The notes beneath the pieces were generated by a model. It searched no databases and had not been told where the DNA came from. It worked only from the letters and a program-made list of their open reading frames with translations. 64,000 nt of DNA from assembly GCA_023151275.1 (NCBI GenBank), contig JAKLJI010000001.1, positions 644,409 through 708,408 of the forward strand, given 5' to 3'. This DNA comes from Bacteroidia bacterium (GTDB taxonomy: Bacteria > Bacteroidota > Bacteroidia > UKL13-3). Both the position numbers and the translations under genes were made by a program. How positions within the stretch are numbered: the first letter of the stretch is position 1; each line of letters opens with the position of its first letter. This document shows positions 61,701 to 64,000 of this stretch, in pieces.

Positions 61701-61927
61701 TCAATATTTTCGTCTGTGAAAATGCTGGTTTTAGTTGCACTTACCCGTATGCAGTTGATTTCCTTCAGTTGTTTACGCAACACATCTTCCAGCAAAACAT
61801 TGGTGGTTTTACCACCTCTTTGTCGGTCAGCTTCTGCCGGACTCAAATAGGTATAACCCAAATTCACCAACATTTGCAATGCCGGAATCTGGCTGATATG
61901 GTCTTCTTTAAAGCTAGGTGTTTCCAT
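58694..61927 (-). CDS. hsdR: Type I restriction enzyme R subunit (HsdR)
   Basis: 1077 residues. The N-terminal PD-(D/E)xK nuclease has Asp154 (YRPDLVLFVNG) and E168-x-K170 (LCIIECKRP). The superfamily 2 translocase has Walker A GGVIWHTQGSGKSLTMVMLA (GSGKS 349-353), motif II VDEGH (Asp447-Glu448), motif III AFTGTPL, motif V LLTGFDEPKNTVLYLTR and motif VI QAIARVNRVF. With HsdM and HsdS it translocates and cuts unmodified DNA. No hsdM or hsdS gene is seen here; they should lie past the right edge on the minus strand, upstream of the AlbA_2 gene. It is a complete, intact gene with no visible frameshift. Confidence 0.95.
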   Translation of the reverse strand: METPSFKEDHISQIPALQMLVNLGYTYLSPAEADRQRGGKTTNVLLEDVLRKQLKEINCIRVSATKTSIFTDENIERGILALKNLPMNEGYIAASERAYNLLTLGQALEQSVDGDKKSFTLQYIDWKNISNNVFHVSEEFSVMRSTSKEHYRPDLVLFVNGIPLCIIECKRPDMKEPLKQAISQHLRNQQEDGIRSLYVYSQLNLSIATQEAAYATNATPEKFWAKWQEKFDGNDKLTAYNEKLKELKNTALSNSVKEQLFSDRFNYVRHYFEALEQDEILPTEQDRYLFGLCQPERLLDIVFNFILFDNGDKKIARYQQFFAIKKSMQRIRKVENGKRKGGVIWHTQGSGKSLTMVMLAQAIAMEPSIRNPKIVLVTDRTDLDNQITSTFRKCGKFVENASTGQRLVDLLESKSDAVVTTIINKFVAAVKKINQPLESHDIFVLVDEGHRTQHGIFNIDMQKTLPNACFVAFTGTPLFKKDKSTAAKFGGLIGDPYTVTDAVADKAVVPLLYEGRLAVQQVNASPIDTFFGMVAEPLTEYQKADIKKKFARYDHLNSAEQKMRMIAWDISYHFRSNWQGKTPFKGQLVCDKKINAIKYKEYLDEIGIVSSEVLISSIDEREGEESVYEKSNLSVNRFWKKMMDEHGNSKTYEKNIISRFKNQKDPEIIIVVDKLLTGFDEPKNTVLYLTRNLQGHKLLQAIARVNRVFPDKEFGYIIDYYGVIENLDDALQMYSSFEDFDQEDLEGTLVNMSEEIKKLPQKHAELWDIFKNISNKRDAEAYQQVLKDEAIRVLFYDKLAAFAKALKLALSSIQFHREVEEKVINRYKEDLAMFLKLRLAVVERYSDEIDYKQYEGQIQKLIDTHITTEKIETITALVNIFDKDKFQQEVENTTGKAAKADKIASRTAKHITEKMDEDPAFYKKFSQMLKETIADYEAKRISEAQYLSRVQDIMDSVLAHTDTDIPEQLKDKDIAKAFYGLTIEALSEKIKDDRLRKEVSIQTAIEIDELIQSSVLDNGKPIIDWQYKTNITGKLLIEIGDYLIDEVRDKYEVDLSFKDMDKIAEDCIEVAKLRYKL

Positions 61928-62208
61928 TATTTTTCGTTTTTAGAGAACCGGATGCCCAATTCAGAGAATTGAAATTTATCGGTGCCGAAACCAATACAGA
62001 GAATCCAAAGCCCAATACAGAGAATTGAAACCCAGGCAAACAGGTTTTTAACACTTTGATATCCAGCACATTTAAGTGTTTACGCATTGCTAGCACTATC
62101 TCTAGCAGCTGCAATACAAAGAATAGCACCATCGCTTTCAGCATCTTCTTTAGCTCCTTTATCTTTAGCATACAGAGAATCATTAACGGCATATAGACAA
62201 TTAGCTGC
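61928..62208. repeat. 281-base spacer with imperfect 20-base repeats in the restriction locus
   Basis: Between the AlbA_2 gene and hsdR. Similar units occur at 61954-61974 (GCCCAATTCAGAGAATTGAA), 61990-62010 (ACCAATACAGAGAATCCAAA) and 62011-62031 (CCCAATACAGAGAATTGAAA), with weaker partial copies nearby. A 100-residue minus-strand frame across it reads as repeat-derived FSVLGFGFSVLV sequence with no recognised family, so I treat it as non-coding. A degenerate small gene in the spacer cannot be excluded. Confidence 0.55.
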
Positions 62209-63924
62209 TTATTCATATTTACCCCTTAGTTCTGCTATAACTGCACTTAGTAAAACATCACCTCTTAAATCCGCATACTTATCAGCAATAGAATATCGGG
62301 CACCCTTTATTTTTCCTTCTACTTTCAGTACTTTATCTTCCATCAGTTTCATCTTTAAATAGTTTATTTGATTTCTTGACAGGGATTCTTTCAGTAAATC
62401 TTCTAAATCGCCAATCTTCAAAGCATTTCCTTGCAATGCCAGCAGAATGAGTTCTATCTCTTTTACCAAATATCTTTTGCCAATTTTCAAGCCGTCATTT
62501 ACCAGTGCATGGTATTCTTGCGATAAAGTATAGCGATTGGTATGTCCTGAAATTTTTTCGATTAACCCTGATTTTTCTAACTGGCTTACAATTTCGGCTT
62601 TCAGGTTTTGGAATATGCCGTTCCGAATTTTGCAAAGCGTAATAATTTGTTCTACACCCAACTTGGGTTCTTTCTCGCTGTTTTGGTATTGGCTTACGAA
62701 AACATGAAATGCTTTGTCAATAATTTCAGTCCGTAGGGTAAGCGAAACCTGAAACATATCCGAATTTTTGTAGTCTGGTTCGGCTTTCCCTTCAGATAGG
62801 GTGATGGAAAATATCTTATCTACACCCTGTCCGCTGCGTTCTACTAAGCCAGTCTTTTCCAGAATTTCGGTCATTAAGCGGCTTCGGGGTGTACTGCTTA
62901 CTGTGAGTATATTTTCTATAGTTACGCCTTTAGGAAAACCTCCCGGGTTGGTTATTGTGATTTTGCTGGGATATTGCTTTACAACCGCTTCGCTGGTAAT
63001 GGTATAATCTCGGTGAGCAATGGCATTGAGTACGGCTTCACGAATTACTTCTTCATTAAAATCATACAAATCAAAAATATAAGCTCCCGACAGAATGGGA
63101 TATTTTCGGTTGAGTGTGGGTTGATTAATGAGTTTCCAAAGGCTGTCAATGGCTATAAATAAAGGTTCATCAATTACTTCACGGCTATCGTGGTGTATTT
63201 GTGCTTCGCTGTTGCGAAACTCCCAAATGGTTTTGCTTTGGGGAAGTTTAGCATGAATCACTTCTTTTTTAGCTAATAAAATTAAGGCAGCATAGGTGAG
63301 TTTACCGTTGTCGAGTAATTTCAAATCGGTTAAAACTTGTTCGGTACTGAGTTGCAAAAAGCCCGGATTTTTTTGTTTACGGGCATAGCTCTCTTTCATT
63401 TTCTTGATGGCTGCTTCATCTAAATCGGCTATGCTGATGCTTTCGCAAAATTTGGCCGAGAAATCGGGTTCTTGTTCTGAAAGTATGGCAAACATTTCTT
63501 CATCACTCATATTGCGTAGACTTTCACCAACCCTCATCAATGGTACTCCTTCAAACTTCATCATCTTACCAACGGGTCTTGGCGGAATATGAGCAATCAA
63601 AACCCGCAATCCATTTTCATAGAGTTCCTCCATGCGAACCCTGATGCCCAAACGACTATAGGTTTCATCTTCTAAAGCTCCAATCTTGCCTTGTGCAAAA
63701 TCACTGCCTACCACATCATGTGGGGCTTTATCGGCCATGCCTAAAACCAACATGCCGCCACCTTCATTAGCGAATGCCACTACATAACCCAAAAAGCACC
63801 TGCGTCTCTCTTCTTGTTCCTTATGTTCGCTGCCGGCATAAGAGAAGTTGTGCGTGGCTGCTTTAAACTCAACCTTGTCTTCACTTTCCTTGAGCTGTAT
63901 TAATTCTGTTATTGTCATAAGCAT
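62209..63924 (-). CDS. AlbA_2 (Schlafen-like) ATP-binding protein in the type I restriction locus
   Basis: 571 residues. The N-terminal AlbA_2 domain contains ESEDKVEFKAATHNFSYAGS, VVAFANEGGGMLVLGMADKA and RVLIAHIPPRPVGKMM. The middle has a GHKL-like ATPase segment (EEVIREAVLNAIAHRDYT; SRLMTEILEKTGLVERSGQG) and winged-helix regions toward the C-terminus (LVNDGLKIGKRYLVKEIELI). These proteins are often embedded in type I restriction operons between hsdS and hsdR, and are suggested to act as regulators or extra defence factors. The start is at 63924 or two codons later (63918). Upstream genes are cut by the window end. Confidence 0.85.
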   Translation of the reverse strand: MLMTITELIQLKESEDKVEFKAATHNFSYAGSEHKEQEERRRCFLGYVVAFANEGGGMLVLGMADKAPHDVVGSDFAQGKIGALEDETYSRLGIRVRMEELYENGLRVLIAHIPPRPVGKMMKFEGVPLMRVGESLRNMSDEEMFAILSEQEPDFSAKFCESISIADLDEAAIKKMKESYARKQKNPGFLQLSTEQVLTDLKLLDNGKLTYAALILLAKKEVIHAKLPQSKTIWEFRNSEAQIHHDSREVIDEPLFIAIDSLWKLINQPTLNRKYPILSGAYIFDLYDFNEEVIREAVLNAIAHRDYTITSEAVVKQYPSKITITNPGGFPKGVTIENILTVSSTPRSRLMTEILEKTGLVERSGQGVDKIFSITLSEGKAEPDYKNSDMFQVSLTLRTEIIDKAFHVFVSQYQNSEKEPKLGVEQIITLCKIRNGIFQNLKAEIVSQLEKSGLIEKISGHTNRYTLSQEYHALVNDGLKIGKRYLVKEIELILLALQGNALKIGDLEDLLKESLSRNQINYLKMKLMEDKVLKVEGKIKGARYSIADKYADLRGDVLLSAVIAELRGKYE

Positions 63925-64000
63925 TGTATTATTCGTTTTTGCATAATAAAGCTAGTCACTTTATTGTGCAGATTTTGGTTTATTATTCTGATTTTCATAT

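Noticed and set aside
61914-62216. 100-residue minus-strand frame between AlbA_2 and hsdR
   Set aside because: It is largely a translation of the spacer repeats (FSVLGFGFSVLV) and overlaps neighbouring genes at both ends; no recognised family.
1-64000. Integrated phage or conjugative element
   Set aside because: No integrase, transposase, terminase or conjugation gene and no attachment-site duplication seen; only MITE-like and simple repeats are present.
1-64000. rRNA, tRNA, riboswitch or CRISPR loci
   Set aside because: Intergenic regions were read for cloverleaf, T-box, SAM, TPP and cobalamin motifs; nothing convincing was found.

Overview
The window comes from a Bacteroidota genome that has a type IX secretion system (T9SS). 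Four very large secreted proteins end in T9SS type A C-terminal sorting domains, and porQ, a T9SS gene, overlaps cmk. There is a TonB-dependent receptor paired with a DUF4249 lipoprotein, a KorAB 2-oxoacid:ferredoxin oxidoreductase, and a promoter with a TAnnTTTG -7 box. Ribosome binding sites are mostly not obvious, as is usual in this phylum. The DNA is moderately AT-rich. The species cannot be named from the sequence alone. I found no rRNA, tRNA, integrase or transposase gene.

Layout. 1-4.1 kb: the end of an AhpD-like gene, a PAS/HisKA-like/receiver protein without a kinase ATPase domain, a TPR/OmpA-like protein lacking its expected signal peptide, and a small gene coupled to ftsE. 4.1-14.5 kb: korBA, a DUF4249/TonB receptor pair, dcd, a small conserved protein, a GNAT acetyltransferase, a deoxynucleoside kinase and a beta-CASP nuclease. 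14.5-21.1 kb: two glycosyltransferases and a 1418-residue T9SS cargo. 21.1-21.9 kb is non-coding and holds a MITE-like element. 21.9-26.3 kb: a PhoR/PhoB-type two-component system, a TlpA-like lipoprotein and gatB. 26.3-34.1 kb: a GC-rich repeat, a T9SS cargo, an MqsR-like toxin with a Panacea antitoxin, three small genes, and htpG. 34.3-48.7 kb: a T9SS cargo, a NarL-type regulator and a TPR sensor kinase flanking two envelope proteins, and a 2250-residue PKD adhesin-like protein. 48.9-51.1 kb: porQ-cmk, then a second GC-rich repeat and a second MITE-like copy. 51.2-57.9 kb: two small envelope proteins, a DUF3307-SatD gene pair under a four-unit palindromic operator array, a DUF2062 protein and a GH92 mannosidase. 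57.9-64 kb: the hsdR end of a type I restriction locus with a YgjP-type metallopeptidase and an AlbA_2 ATP-binding protein; hsdM and hsdS would lie beyond the right edge.

The most interesting parts are these. (1) The satD-DUF3307 module has four 29-bp palindromic repeats upstream, and the SatD N-terminal half looks like a class III nucleotide-cyclase fold fused to a helix-turn-helix, next to a membrane protein. (2) A short element family has terminal inverted repeats and, in one copy, a 5-bp target duplication. (3) A GC-rich intergenic repeat family has two copies here. (4) An MqsR-like toxin is paired with an antitoxin whose MqsA-like N-terminus has lost its zinc-binding cysteines and which carries a Panacea domain. 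All functions are inferred from reading the sequence; no database search was run.
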